This document shows positions 25,508 to 34,878 of a DNA stretch of 64,000 bases, in pieces. The stretch comes from Halosimplex litoreum (GTDB lineage: Archaea > Halobacteriota > Halobacteria > Halobacteriales > Haloarculaceae): NCBI RefSeq assembly GCF_016065055.1, contig NZ_CP065856.1, positions 1,735,836 to 1,799,835 on the forward strand, written 5' to 3'. The translations under genes and the position numbers were made by a program. Below the pieces are notes generated by a model that was not told the origin of the DNA, searched no databases, and saw only the letters and a list, made by a program, of their open reading frames with translations. Positions within the stretch are counted from its first letter, which is position 1, and each line of letters opens with the position of its first letter.

Positions 25508-26782
25508 ATGACGGGGCACGAGCGGGGCGATTCGGGTCGGTCGTGGGCGAGTCGGCGCCGATTTCTGTCGGCGATGGGTGCGACCGCGATCTCTGGATTC
25601 GCGGGCTGTAGTACCGGACTCCTCGACGACGTGGCCGGAACGGACGCGAGCGGGGACGGGACCGCGGGAGCCGTTTCGGACGACTCGACACCGACGGTCG
25701 ACGGGATGGGCGGGCCGAAGGAGGAACACGCGGGCTGGCCACGCTATCACTACGACAGCTGGAACACGGGGCATCGGACGGCCCCGCTCGGGTTCGACGG
25801 TGCGCCGACGGTCGAGTGGGAGGTCGCGGTCGGCGGGGTCGGGACGATCGTCGCCGACGGCGGGACGCTCTACCTCGCGGAGGGCGAGAACGGCGCCGTC
25901 CGCGCGGTCGACGACGCGAGCGGCGAGGAGGAGTGGGTGTACGACGCGGTCGAGAAGCTCGAACTCGGCGTCGAGACGGTGGCGCTGGACGACGAGGCGG
26001 TGTACGTCGGCGGGACGACGGCGATCCACGCCATCGACAGGGCGAGCGGCGAGCGGCGCTGGACGTTCGACGTCTCGACGCCGGCGAGCGCGCCGGTCGT
26101 CGCCGACGGGACGATATACGTCGGTGGCGGCGAGCTGTTGTTCGCGATCGACGCCGCCAGCGGGGACAGGCAGTGGGCGCTCCGGACGGGCGTCAGGATC
26201 CGCAACCCGCCGGCGGTGGTCGACGACACGCTCTACCTGACCGCGCAGGCGTGGCTGATCGCCGTCGACCGCGCGAGCGGCGAGGAGCGCTGGAGCCTGA
26301 AACCCGAGGGCGCGACACCGCCGGTGACCGCCCCGGTGTACCGGGCCGGCAGGCTCTACGTCGGCGCGCCGACGCACGTCCACGCCTACGACCCCGCGGC
26401 CGAGGGCGACCACCTGTGGTCCACGGAGACGCTGAACCAGGTCGTCTACGACTCGCCCGCGGTCGCACACGGACAGGTGTTCACGGGCGTCGCCCTCGTC
26501 GACAAACTGCACGCCTTCGACGCCGGGAGCGGCGAGCGCACCTGGCAACGGGACGTCACCGTCGCCGGGAGCCCGGTCGTCGCCGGCGAGACGGTGTACT
26601 GCACCGACGAGAACTACGCGGAACTGCGCGCGCTCGACGCGAACGACGGGAGCGACCACTGGCGAGTCGCCTTCGACGGGCGACTCAACGTCCAGCCGAC
26701 CGTCACCGACGACCGGATCTACGTCGCCGGCCTCGAACTCGGGAACACCGAGGGGACGCTGTACGCCCTGGGGGCGCGATGA
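25508..26782 (+). CDS. Exported PQQ-like beta-propeller lipoprotein
   Basis: 424 aa. The N-terminus carries RRRFLSAMGATAISGFAGC, a twin-arginine signal with lipobox, so the protein is a folded, lipid-anchored surface protein. The rest is a series of PQQ-type blades built on 'AxDxASGERRWTF' and 'VADGTIYVGG' repeats (about seven). A Trp-docking motif recurs in DRQWAL and EERWSL. Such propellers act as scaffolds or as BamB-like binding platforms; no cofactor residues for dehydrogenases are visible. The next gene overlaps its stop by 4 nt (ATGA) and encodes a second propeller. Confidence 0.88.
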   Translation: MTGHERGDSGRSWASRRRFLSAMGATAISGFAGCSTGLLDDVAGTDASGDGTAGAVSDDSTPTVDGMGGPKEEHAGWPRYHYDSWNTGHRTAPLGFDGAPTVEWEVAVGGVGTIVADGGTLYLAEGENGAVRAVDDASGEEEWVYDAVEKLELGVETVALDDEAVYVGGTTAIHAIDRASGERRWTFDVSTPASAPVVADGTIYVGGGELLFAIDAASGDRQWALRTGVRIRNPPAVVDDTLYLTAQAWLIAVDRASGEERWSLKPEGATPPVTAPVYRAGRLYVGAPTHVHAYDPAAEGDHLWSTETLNQVVYDSPAVAHGQVFTGVALVDKLHAFDAGSGERTWQRDVTVAGSPVVAGETVYCTDENYAELRALDANDGSDHWRVAFDGRLNVQPTVTDDRIYVAGLELGNTEGTLYALGAR

Positions 26783-28569
26783 GCGACGACGCTCCGAGCG
26801 TCGGGACGGTCGCCCTCGTCGCGGTCGCGGTGCTGCTCGTCGCGGCTCCGCTCGCCGGCGTCGCGGCCGCTGGGCTGGCCGGCGGCGACGACGGTGGCGC
26901 AGTGGGAGACGACGGCGACGCGGCGAGCGACGGAGTCGCGGCCGCCGCGGCGCTCCAGCCGGCCAGCGAGACGGTCGTCCACCGCGGCGAGAACGCGACG
27001 ATCGTCCGCAGCGGCGTGTTCAGTATCGTGGACGCGACCGACCGAGCCTACTCCGAGATGGACGGCGAACCCGTCGTCGCGAACGGGCAGGTGTACGGCG
27101 TGTTCACCGGGAACAAGCTGGCCGGCGACGAGGGCGAGCAGCGCTTTTTCTCGGCGCTGTACGCGCTCGACGCGGAGACGCTCGACGCCGAGTGGCGCGT
27201 CGAGTTCGAGACGGCGGGACTCCACGGCCGCCCGGTCGTCGCCGACGGGACCGCCTACGTCGTGATGTACGAGCAGAACAACGGGACCGGCCCGGACACC
27301 TATTACCTCCACGCGTTCGACGCCGACAGCGGCGATCGCCTGTGGAAACACGAGCTCGGGTCGATCCCCTACGAGGAACGAGGGAAGGCGTCGGGCACCC
27401 ACGGCCGCTATCACCCGATCTACGTCGTCGACGGCCGCGTCCACACGCTGACCGTCGACGCTGGCCTCCAGACGCTCGTCGCGCTCGACCCCGCCAGCGG
27501 CGACGTGGCCTGGCGCCAGGACGGGATCGCCGCCGGCGTCGGGACCGACGGCGAGCGGATCTACGCGGGCTACCGCGAGGGGCGAGACGAGTTCGACGCC
27601 GGCGCCGTCCTCGCGCTCGACCCGGCGACCGGCGAGACGGTCTGGACCCGGCCGAACGGCGACCTGTACGGCCAGCAGCGCGTCTCGCTGGTCGAGAACG
27701 GACGCGTCTACGCCACGCGACCGGCCCCGCTCGACAGCGACGCGGTCGCGAACGTCCACGCGATCGACGCCGCCACCGGCGAGGTGGCTTGGACGGAGAC
27801 CGCCTCGGGCAACTCGCGGATCGCGATCACCGCCGTCTACCCCGCCTCGGAGACGGTCGTCGGCGAGACCTGGTCGCCAATCGACGAGACCGACGAGCCG
27901 AAGGTACAGGGGTTCGACGACGCCACCGGCGACACTCGCTGGGCAGTCTCCGACCGACGCCTCGGTCCGACCTGGACGGTCTACGCGGGCGAGCGCAACC
28001 TCTACGTCTACTCGGCGGGCGGGTTCTCGGCCTATCCCGGCGACACGCTCCACGGCCCGGACACGGACGGCTTCTTCCCGCAGGCCGCCTGGAGCCAGGC
28101 CTACGGCGACTTCGACGACGTCCGCGAGATCGCCGAATCCGACGGCAGCCTCTACGAACTCCGGACGACCACGACGCGCGTCGCGGTGTCGGCGTTCGAC
28201 GCCAGCGAGGGCGACCGCCGCTACGAGTTCGACGTCGAGGGGCTCAGACCGTACATGACCGTCGCGAACGACACCGTCTACCTCGAAACGGCGGGCCTGA
28301 TCCGCGCCTACGAGGCGGTCGACCCCGGGACGGTCCCCACCGACGCCTCGCCCTCGCAGTCGACCGGCGACGGCGACCCGGCCGGCGACACGGACGCACG
28401 CGAGCGCGTGGACTCCGGGACCGCCGCCGGCGACTCCTCGACCGCGCCCGCCCTGCCTGGCCCGCTCGCCGGACGCGGTCCGCTCGGCGCGCCGCTCGCG
28501 GTCTTCGCGGGGCTGGGGCTCGGCCTCGCGACGAGCGGCCTGCTGGTCGGGCGGCGCTACCGGTTCTGA
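26779..28569 (+). CDS. Membrane-anchored PQQ-like beta-propeller protein, 596 aa
   Basis: It starts with a hydrophobic helix (residues about 9-35, VALVAVAVLLVAAPLAGVAAAGL), a signal anchor or cleaved signal. Six to eight blades with 'AxDAETLDAEWRVEF', 'VDGRVHTLTVDAG' and 'DPASGDVAWRQ' repeats follow. A Thr/Pro/Asp-rich linker ends in a C-terminal membrane helix (LAVFAGLGLGLATSGLLVG) and the basic tail RRYRF. The topology suggests an extracellular propeller held at both ends. It overlaps the upstream propeller gene by 4 nt. Partner unknown; the two may form one surface complex. Confidence 0.86.
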   Translation: MSDDAPSVGTVALVAVAVLLVAAPLAGVAAAGLAGGDDGGAVGDDGDAASDGVAAAAALQPASETVVHRGENATIVRSGVFSIVDATDRAYSEMDGEPVVANGQVYGVFTGNKLAGDEGEQRFFSALYALDAETLDAEWRVEFETAGLHGRPVVADGTAYVVMYEQNNGTGPDTYYLHAFDADSGDRLWKHELGSIPYEERGKASGTHGRYHPIYVVDGRVHTLTVDAGLQTLVALDPASGDVAWRQDGIAAGVGTDGERIYAGYREGRDEFDAGAVLALDPATGETVWTRPNGDLYGQQRVSLVENGRVYATRPAPLDSDAVANVHAIDAATGEVAWTETASGNSRIAITAVYPASETVVGETWSPIDETDEPKVQGFDDATGDTRWAVSDRRLGPTWTVYAGERNLYVYSAGGFSAYPGDTLHGPDTDGFFPQAAWSQAYGDFDDVREIAESDGSLYELRTTTTRVAVSAFDASEGDRRYEFDVEGLRPYMTVANDTVYLETAGLIRAYEAVDPGTVPTDASPSQSTGDGDPAGDTDARERVDSGTAAGDSSTAPALPGPLAGRGPLGAPLAVFAGLGLGLATSGLLVGRRYRF

Positions 28570-28614
28570 GAGCGACTGAAAATCGATTCGCGACCGGAGC
28601 GGTGACGCTCGCGT

Positions 28615-31600
28615 TCAGGACTCCTTCCTGCGCAGGACGCCGAGGCTCGCGAGCCCGGCGACCAGGACGACACCGCCGGCGATACCGCCGACGAATCCGA
28701 GCCCGAGGCCCGGGAGACCGCCGGGGAGCGCCGAGAGTGGGCCGACGGCGGCCGGTCCGGCGACCGAAGCGTCGCCGTTCGACGAGGGATCGTCGACCGA
28801 CTCCGCCCCGCCGTCGCCGCTCGACGCGTCGCCGTCGCCGCCATCGTCCGCGTTCGCCTCGCCGTCGGACGCCGCGACCGCGTCGACGGCCACCGACCGC
28901 TCGACGGTCGCGGTGTCGCCGTCGAAGTCTTCGACGGTGAGCGCCACGGAGTACTCCCCGGCCTCGGCGAAGGCGTGGGTCGGCGACTGGCCGAAACCGC
29001 TCGACTCGTCGCCGAAGTCCCAGGTGTAGGCGATCACGCCCCGTTGCTCCGGATCGGTCGAGTTCGACGCGTCGAAGCGGACCGCGGGCTCGCCGTCGAC
29101 GGTCACCGCCTCGACGCCGAACTGCGGGACCGGCGCCTCGGTGTCGCGCGTGCAGGCGTCGCCCGTCCCGTCGCCGTTCCCGTCGGCCTGCCCGGCGTTG
29201 CCCAGCAGCGGGCAGTTGTCCCGGTAGTTCGAGACACCGTCGCCGTCGACGTCGGGCGAACCGAGCCCGGCGTCGAGGTGCGCGCGGAACGTCCACTCGC
29301 TGTGGAAGTCCGAGAACCTGGAGAACTGCTGTCTGAACCACCCCGTCTCGCGGAAGTCGTACTGGAGGTTCGACCAGTCCTCGTAGCCGGTGAGGGCGGT
29401 CCGCGCGCCGTCGTAGTTCACGTCCGCGCTCGTCGACCCGGCGATCCGGTCGTCGCGGTTCCAGTCGATCTCCCCCGACCCCGGAATCACGAACCGTCGG
29501 GGCCCCTCCCCACTCACGTTGCCGATGAAGATCGAGCGCTCGTCACCCGGTCCCCGCAGTCCCGCGCTCTCGGTGAGCGCCGTCTCGTCGAGCGGGGGGA
29601 GTCGCTCTCGGGAGAAGTCGAGGTCGGAGTTCGGGCGCGCCAACGCGTCGTCGTCCACGCCCGGGAGCGAGGTCGCCCGGCCCACGTAGTTGTGGGCGTA
29701 CTGGTAGTTCATCAGGCTCAGGTAGTTCGGTTTGTTGTTCCGGTCGTCGCCGCCCCCGTGCCTGAGCCCGAGGTTGTGGCCGAGTTCGTGCATGATCGTC
29801 ACCGCTTCCAGCCAGACGCGCTCCTCGTGGATGGTCCTGTCTTCGAGGGAGTCGTTCTGGTGAGTGCGCCGCGCCCGCTCGCGCACCAGATCGTCGGTTT
29901 GCGGGCCGCTCACGAACGACATGAGGTCGTTTCCGGGCGTTGGTGCGAGTCCGAGCGCCCCGACGGAGTTGTTGTGGCCGGACAGCAGGTAGTGATACGC
30001 GAGCAGCCGCGCTTCGAGTCGCTTCTCGCAGTCGTCGGACTCGCGGTCGTCGGTCGTGCCGAAGTGGCCGCCGTCGTCGCCGGTCGAACAGCGGTCGTCG
30101 CCGTACTTGATCGCGAAGTACTCGCTCATGTCGAACGAGCCGCCGAAGTCGAGCACCCGGTCCTCGGGGACGGCGTCGTCGACCTGCAGGTGGACGTTCA
30201 CCCCCGTCTCGCCGTCGGGGTTGTCGACGGGTGCGTCGGCGAACGCGGCCTCGACGCGGTCGAGCGACTCGGCGGTCGGCTCGTGGTCGTGGGGGGTCGA
30301 ACAGGACTCGCTGCCCCCGGCGCCACAGTCCATGTAGTCGACCTCGACGAGCACGTCCTTGTGCTCCCTGTCGGCGCCCATCCCGGGCAGATCCAGGTCG
30401 GGCTGTCCGTCGCCGTCCACGTCGATCCCCTCGTCCTCCCAGTTGTCACAGAGCGCGTCGTCGTCGTCGTCGGTGTCGCCGTCACCGTCCGTGTCGACGC
30501 AGCGCAGCGCCCGTGCTACCCAGCCGTCGCGCGACTCGACCGTCGATCGGTCGAGGCCCTGCGACTCCTTGACGCCCCCGGCCATCACGAACCCGTTGTC
30601 GGTCGTCTCGATTGCGGCGAAGCCGCCGACCTGGTCCTCGCGAGTGAAGTTCTTCTCCCAGCGCGCCTGCCCGCTTGCGTTGACCTTGAACAGCCAGCCG
30701 TCGCCGTACGGCGCGGCGAGGCTGTTCTGCGGTCGCGTCTCGGCGTTGGCGCCGGCGACGACGTAGCCGCCCGAGACCTCGACGAGGTCGACCCCAGACT
30801 GGTAGCCGTTGCCGCCGTAGGTCGTCGTCCAGTTGATCGCGCCGTCGGCGGTGGCCTCCCCGACGAGCGCGTCGAGGTCGCCGTTCCGCTCGGTCCAGCC
30901 AGCGTAGGCGTAACTCCCGTCCTCGGTCTCGACGACCCGCCGCAGGACGACCGACCCCGAACCGACGGACCGGGACCACACGACCGACCCGCTCGGGCCG
31001 ATCTTCGCGACCGTCCCGGGGCCGTTCGGCCGGTGACCGACCGCGACGTAGCCGTCGTCGACCGCGATCACGTCGCTGAAGCCGATCCCGGAGTTCTGGA
31101 AGGCGGTCCACTGGGGTTCGGTGTCGCCCGCGCGGTACGAGGCGACGTGCATCCCGGCGACGACCGACCCCGTCGCTCCGGGCGCGACGCCGCTCGCGCC
31201 GCCGATCCAGGTCGTGCAGTCGCCGGCGCCGTCGGCGTTCGTGGCGCCCCCCGCGCTCACGCGCATGAGCAGGACGTTGTATCTGCAATCGCCTTCGCCC
31301 GTGCGTTTGACGTACCGCGCCGAGAGCGTCTCGGAGTAGCCGGTGACGAGGAAGCCCCCGTTACCGTCGGGCGCGATGTCGCCCGCCGTGTCGTCGGGGT
31401 ACGACGTGGAGCAGGGCAGATCGTCCGGACACACCCTCGTCTCCCCGTCGCCCCACGCCGTCTGCCAGTCGAGGTCGCCGGTCAGCGAGTCGACGCGGCC
31501 GACCCACGCCTGCGTCGTCGGCGAGTCGTCCCACGCCAGCCTGGTCTCCCCGGCGAACACGACGCCGCCGTCGTCGGTCCCCTCGATGTCCGCGATCACG

Positions 31601-31884
31601 TCGCCGCGCTCCCCGTCGAACGTCTCGCTCCACTGCTCGACCAGCGGCGCTGGCCGCTCGTCGGCGTCGACGGTCGCACCCGTTACGCCGCCCGCGGTGC
31701 CGTTCCGAACCGCGTCCGGCGACCGCTCACCGACGGTCGAGGGCTCCGCGACCGCTCGGTCCTCCACCGCCGAGGGATCGTCCACCGTCGACGGACCGGT
31801 CGCCGCCCCCGCGACGGCGACGCTCCCGACGGTCAGCGATACGACGACGAGGGCCGCGAGAACCGTTGCGAGCGCTCGCCCCAT
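28615..31884 (-). CDS. Large secreted metzincin-like metalloprotease with repeat, TSP3/PKD domains and C-terminal anchor
   Basis: 1089 aa. A signal peptide spans about residues 5-28. Residues about 55-455 hold Gly-rich beta-propeller-type repeats (ending 'GFVMAGG', 'GYVVAGA'). Asp-rich DTDGDGDTDDDDD and DVDGDGQPDLDL calcium motifs follow at 463-495. The zinc site is HELGH (699-703) with a third His at 709 and a Met-turn SLMNY at 725, a metzincin signature. A TSP3-like DGDGVSNYRDNC is near 880, a PKD domain at about 915-1005, then an acidic Ser-rich linker and a C-terminal helix with RRKES. It should act outside the cell. Catalysis is inferred. Confidence 0.87.
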   Translation of the reverse strand: MGRALATVLAALVVVSLTVGSVAVAGAATGPSTVDDPSAVEDRAVAEPSTVGERSPDAVRNGTAGGVTGATVDADERPAPLVEQWSETFDGERGDVIADIEGTDDGGVVFAGETRLAWDDSPTTQAWVGRVDSLTGDLDWQTAWGDGETRVCPDDLPCSTSYPDDTAGDIAPDGNGGFLVTGYSETLSARYVKRTGEGDCRYNVLLMRVSAGGATNADGAGDCTTWIGGASGVAPGATGSVVAGMHVASYRAGDTEPQWTAFQNSGIGFSDVIAVDDGYVAVGHRPNGPGTVAKIGPSGSVVWSRSVGSGSVVLRRVVETEDGSYAYAGWTERNGDLDALVGEATADGAINWTTTYGGNGYQSGVDLVEVSGGYVVAGANAETRPQNSLAAPYGDGWLFKVNASGQARWEKNFTREDQVGGFAAIETTDNGFVMAGGVKESQGLDRSTVESRDGWVARALRCVDTDGDGDTDDDDDALCDNWEDEGIDVDGDGQPDLDLPGMGADREHKDVLVEVDYMDCGAGGSESCSTPHDHEPTAESLDRVEAAFADAPVDNPDGETGVNVHLQVDDAVPEDRVLDFGGSFDMSEYFAIKYGDDRCSTGDDGGHFGTTDDRESDDCEKRLEARLLAYHYLLSGHNNSVGALGLAPTPGNDLMSFVSGPQTDDLVRERARRTHQNDSLEDRTIHEERVWLEAVTIMHELGHNLGLRHGGGDDRNNKPNYLSLMNYQYAHNYVGRATSLPGVDDDALARPNSDLDFSRERLPPLDETALTESAGLRGPGDERSIFIGNVSGEGPRRFVIPGSGEIDWNRDDRIAGSTSADVNYDGARTALTGYEDWSNLQYDFRETGWFRQQFSRFSDFHSEWTFRAHLDAGLGSPDVDGDGVSNYRDNCPLLGNAGQADGNGDGTGDACTRDTEAPVPQFGVEAVTVDGEPAVRFDASNSTDPEQRGVIAYTWDFGDESSGFGQSPTHAFAEAGEYSVALTVEDFDGDTATVERSVAVDAVAASDGEANADDGGDGDASSGDGGAESVDDPSSNGDASVAGPAAVGPLSALPGGLPGLGLGFVGGIAGGVVLVAGLASLGVLRRKES

Positions 31885-32164
31885 TCACCTGTTCTCCCGA
31901 TCGCCCCGCGGGACGATACCACGCGGCGCCGACCCGACGCCGACCAGCCGTCGTCCCTCGCCCGTCTCGCGCCCGTGTCTCCCGGCCCACAACATTGTCG
32001 CTCGCCGATACAGTGTTCTCGTACAAAAATTACGGGGCTCACTGCCCGTTCACGGCGAAAATTCTCGATCCGTTCGGGAAGACCCGTTCGAAATATACGG
32101 AAATCGACCGATCGCGGCGCGGTGACGAGGCCCGAACGTGCTTCGACGGGGCCCGTCGGTCACC
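31885..32164. other. 280-bp intergenic region with an AT-rich patch
   Basis: It lies between the start of the secreted-protease gene and the end of rio1, both on the minus strand. The part at about 31990-32105 is notably AT-rich with scattered TATA-like words (TACAAAAATTACG, GAAATATACGG), but no box sits at the leaderless distance from the protease ATG. A longer leader or regulated promoter is possible. No gene is seen. Confidence 0.45.
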
Positions 32165-33019
32165 TCACTCCTCGTCGCCCTCGTCGACGACGGAGGCTTT
32201 CAGCTCGTCGGCGGTCACGTCGTGGCCCTGGCGGCCGAAGAAGGCGGCGACGTTCTCGCAGTCCCGGTCGAGGAACTCCTCGGCGTTGGGGTGGTGGACC
32301 GTCACGGCCTGGCCGAGATCGATGACGTAGATGTGGTCGCCGTGGACGATCAGGTTGTACTCCGAGAGGTCGCCGTGGACGAGGCCGGCGTCGTGGAGTC
32401 GACGCATGTACTCGCGAACGACCTCGTAGGCGGTCTCGGGGTTCTCCAGGTCGACCTCCGAGAGGCGTTTGCCACGGCCCGCCTCGGTGCCCAGGTACTC
32501 CATGACGAGAACGTTGCGCTCGACGGCGATGGGCTCGGGGACGAGGACACCCGCTTTCCGGGCGCGCTTGAGGTTGGCGAACTCCTTGCGGACCCACGCG
32601 AGGACGACCTTCTTCTTGTCCGAGCCGATCCCACGGAAGCGCGGGTCGCCGTCGAGGTAGCCGCGCATATCGGTGAAATCGGATGCGTTGATGCGGTAGA
32701 CCTTGACGGCGACTTCGGTGTCTTCGTCGCCCAGCGCGGTGTAGACGTTGGCCTCCTTGCCGGTGGAGATGGGGCCGCCGAAGGCGACGATGTAGTCGTC
32801 CTGGACGAGCTTGTAGAGGGCGGCGTAGGTGGCGTCGTCGAACACCGAGTCTTCGACTTTGAACTGCTCGGTGTCCTTGATGCGTTTGCGGAACTCGCTG
32901 AACTCCCGATCCCGTTGGCGGGCGATCGTGTCGGCTTCGGTGTCCTCGACGTCGATCTCTTCGAACTCGTCACCGGGGGCGTCGGCCTCGTCGGTGTCGA
33001 GCAGGCGGTACTCCGGCAT
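32165..33019 (-). CDS. rio1: RIO1-type atypical serine kinase
   Basis: 284 aa. After an acidic N-terminus comes the RIO fold: the ATP-binding STGKEANVYTAL (about 85-96), the Lys in VAVKVYR (106), and the extra RIO1 segment DFTDMRGYLDGDPRFRG. The catalytic loop is LVHGDLSEYNLIV (Asp 217) and the metal-binding loop is VIDLGQAV (Asp 234). RIO1 acts in small-subunit ribosome maturation as an ATPase/kinase. eIF1A lies 72 nt upstream on the same strand, a pairing widespread in archaea. The ATG at 33019 is preferred over a GTG 15 nt earlier. Confidence 0.95.
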   Translation of the reverse strand: MPEYRLLDTDEADAPGDEFEEIDVEDTEADTIARQRDREFSEFRKRIKDTEQFKVEDSVFDDATYAALYKLVQDDYIVAFGGPISTGKEANVYTALGDEDTEVAVKVYRINASDFTDMRGYLDGDPRFRGIGSDKKKVVLAWVRKEFANLKRARKAGVLVPEPIAVERNVLVMEYLGTEAGRGKRLSEVDLENPETAYEVVREYMRRLHDAGLVHGDLSEYNLIVHGDHIYVIDLGQAVTVHHPNAEEFLDRDCENVAAFFGRQGHDVTADELKASVVDEGDEE

Positions 33020-33091
33020 GGTCAGCGGCGCCACCCGGCGCGCGAGGAGAAAGTAGGTGGTGCGCGCCCGGCGGTGGTGTGGTCCTCCATG

Positions 33092-33379
33092 TTACTCCTG
33101 GATGTGCCCCTCCTCGCGCAGTTGATCGGCTTGCTGTTTCTCGTAGCGCCACGTGATGTCGGCCTTCTCGTCCTGCCAGTCCCACGGCTCGACGAGCACC
33201 ACGTCGTCCTCGCGGATCCAGATGCGCTTTTGCATCTTGCCCGGGATCCGCGCCGTTCGGTTGGTCCCGTCCATGCAGCGCACCTCCACCCGGTTGGCGC
33301 CGAGCATCTCCGTGACGACGGCGAACACCTCGTCGTCGTCCGGCATCCGCAAGTCGGTTCGGCCCTCGTTGTCGCTCAT
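33092..33379 (-). CDS. eif1A: Translation initiation factor 1A (aIF1A)
   Basis: 95 aa, an OB-fold protein. Motifs include [62 protein letters not shown] and a short helical tail. It binds the small subunit A site and aids start-codon selection. A good TATA box (TTTTAAATTTT, 33404-33414) lies 28 nt upstream of the ATG, so the mRNA is leaderless, and rio1 follows in the same direction. Confidence 0.96.
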   Translation of the reverse strand: MSDNEGRTDLRMPDDDEVFAVVTEMLGANRVEVRCMDGTNRTARIPGKMQKRIWIREDDVVLVEPWDWQDEKADITWRYEKQQADQLREEGHIQE

Positions 33380-33403
33380 ACGCGACCGTTGACTCGGGAG
33401 ACG

Positions 33404-33414
33404 TTTTAAATTTT
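33404..33414 (-). promoter_or_regulatory. TATA box of the eIF1A-rio1 operon
   Basis: Reads AAAATTTAAAA on the minus strand with a central TTTAAA, 28 nt before the eIF1A ATG. One of the strongest AT runs in the window. Confidence 0.7.
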
Positions 33415-33453
33415 CCAGAATCGCCACCTCGCGTTCGCCGGCGGACCAGGGGC

Positions 33454-34374
33454 TCATCCGACGACCAGATACACCGCCGCGTAGGCGACGGCCGCGAGGC
33501 TGATGGCGGCGAGGGCGGTCACGGCGGCTCGCCAGGTCCGGAACCGGTCGAGCGACGGCGGCGCGACGCCGACGAACCCGACGGCGAGCACGCTGAAGAC
33601 GAAGTGATACGACACCTCCAGCGTCGGCGCGGGGAGCGCGAGCGCGGCCCCCGCGTAGGCGACCCCCAGCACCGCCCGACGGTCGACGTGAGCGGTCGGC
33701 CGCTTGCCGCTGACCTGAAAGTAGGCGGCCAGCGCCAGCCAGACCGTCGCGAGTTCGACCCCGAACGCGCCGAGCAGGTGCAGCGTCGGGTCCGCCGAGA
33801 GGACGACCCGCTCGGCGACCAACGTCGGGTCGAAGGGGTACAGCAAGGCGGGCGGCTCGCCCGTCAGCAGGTCACCGAAGGGGTGGGTGAACAGACCCAC
33901 GAACGCCGCGCTCGCCAGGGTTCGCGGCGACGCACCCCGACGACGGGCGAGGACGACGAGTCCGCCGACGCAGCAGACGAACACCGCCGTCACCGCACCG
34001 GCCAGTCCGCCGCTGACGGCGGCCACGACCGGGACGAGCGCCGCGAGCGTCGCGACACCAGCCGCGCGTCGGGCCGTCTCGGGCCGCCCGACCAGCCAGA
34101 CCGCGACGGTGACGACCGCAGCGACGGGCAGGGCGTGGGTGACCCCGCGGTGGACGCGGTTGCCGGCGTCCCAGAACGACTCGACCGGGACGAGCCCCGC
34201 TCCCGTACCGGACCCGAGCAGTCCGACCAGACCGTACACGACGTCGACGTCCGGAAGCGCGGCGAACAGCGCGGCGAGGGCGGCCACCTGCAGTGAGCGC
34301 CCTCGTGACCACCCGAGGCGGTCGGCGCCGAGGGCGGCGACGGCGAACGCGAGGCAGGCGTGGCCGACGAACAT
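33454..34374 (-). CDS. YdjM/LexA-binding-type membrane-bound metal-dependent hydrolase
   Basis: 306 aa, with about eight membrane helices. The N-terminal [20 protein letters not shown], the Asp pair in [29 protein letters not shown] (HRGxTH) and [17 protein letters not shown] match the DUF457/YdjM family, whose His and Asp residues bind a metal. Activity on envelope or lipid substrates has been suggested for relatives, but nothing is established. An ATG at 34374 starts at the conserved MFVGHA. Monocistronic. Confidence 0.85.
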   Translation of the reverse strand: MFVGHACLAFAVAALGADRLGWSRGRSLQVAALAALFAALPDVDVVYGLVGLLGSGTGAGLVPVESFWDAGNRVHRGVTHALPVAAVVTVAVWLVGRPETARRAAGVATLAALVPVVAAVSGGLAGAVTAVFVCCVGGLVVLARRRGASPRTLASAAFVGLFTHPFGDLLTGEPPALLYPFDPTLVAERVVLSADPTLHLLGAFGVELATVWLALAAYFQVSGKRPTAHVDRRAVLGVAYAGAALALPAPTLEVSYHFVFSVLAVGFVGVAPPSLDRFRTWRAAVTALAAISLAAVAYAAVYLVVG

Positions 34375-34460
34375 CACGCCAGCTTCGGAGCGCGGAGAGA
34401 TAAGTGTCTCGCGAGACGCGGTCGCACACCCCCGGGAACGCCGCGCTCTCCGGCCGGACG

Positions 34461-34793
34461 TTACGCGTCGCCGTCGTCGAGCCCGAACACCGACCGGATC
34501 TCGGCTTCGATCTCCTCGACGTAGCGCTCTAAGATCGTCTCGACCTTCTCGTCGTCGGCGACGACGACACCCGACAGCCGTTCGTGCGGGTTCTCGGGGA
34601 GGTCGATCCGAAACTGCCCGTCCCCTTCGTAGAACGGTTCGCTCTCGGCGAGGATCCGCTGGTCGATAGCGTGGATCAGCTCCGAGTCGTACCGGTCGTT
34701 CATCGTCTCGAAAGCGCCCTTGTACGCGCGCTGGAGTTCGGTGAAGTAGTTGGCGTACTTGTCCTCGAACTTCTCGGGGTCGAACTCGGCCAT
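34461..34793 (-). CDS. Conserved haloarchaeal protein (DUF5783-like), 110 aa
   Basis: Soluble, helical and strongly acidic. It begins MAEFDPEKFEDKYANYFTELQRAYKGAFE and contains SELIHAIDQRILAESEPFYEGDGQF and a coiled end (VETILERYVEEIEAEIRSVFG). The same layout is conserved in haloarchaea (I believe DUF5783). No catalytic motif or metal site is visible. Function unknown. It precedes the membrane-hydrolase gene by 86 nt on the same strand. Confidence 0.82.
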   Translation of the reverse strand: MAEFDPEKFEDKYANYFTELQRAYKGAFETMNDRYDSELIHAIDQRILAESEPFYEGDGQFRIDLPENPHERLSGVVVADDEKVETILERYVEEIEAEIRSVFGLDDGDA

Positions 34794-34878
34794 TGGTCCG
34801 AGACAGGGCCACCGCCGACAAAAGTCGTCCGTCTCGACCGTCTGTCACCCGGAGCGGTTCCGTTCGTCACGGCGGCGG

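Noticed and set aside
28975-32325. Plus-strand frame of about 1116 codons opposite the secreted protease
   Set aside because: It is antisense to a protein with signal peptide, zinc site and PKD domain; high-GC DNA leaves long open antisense frames by chance.
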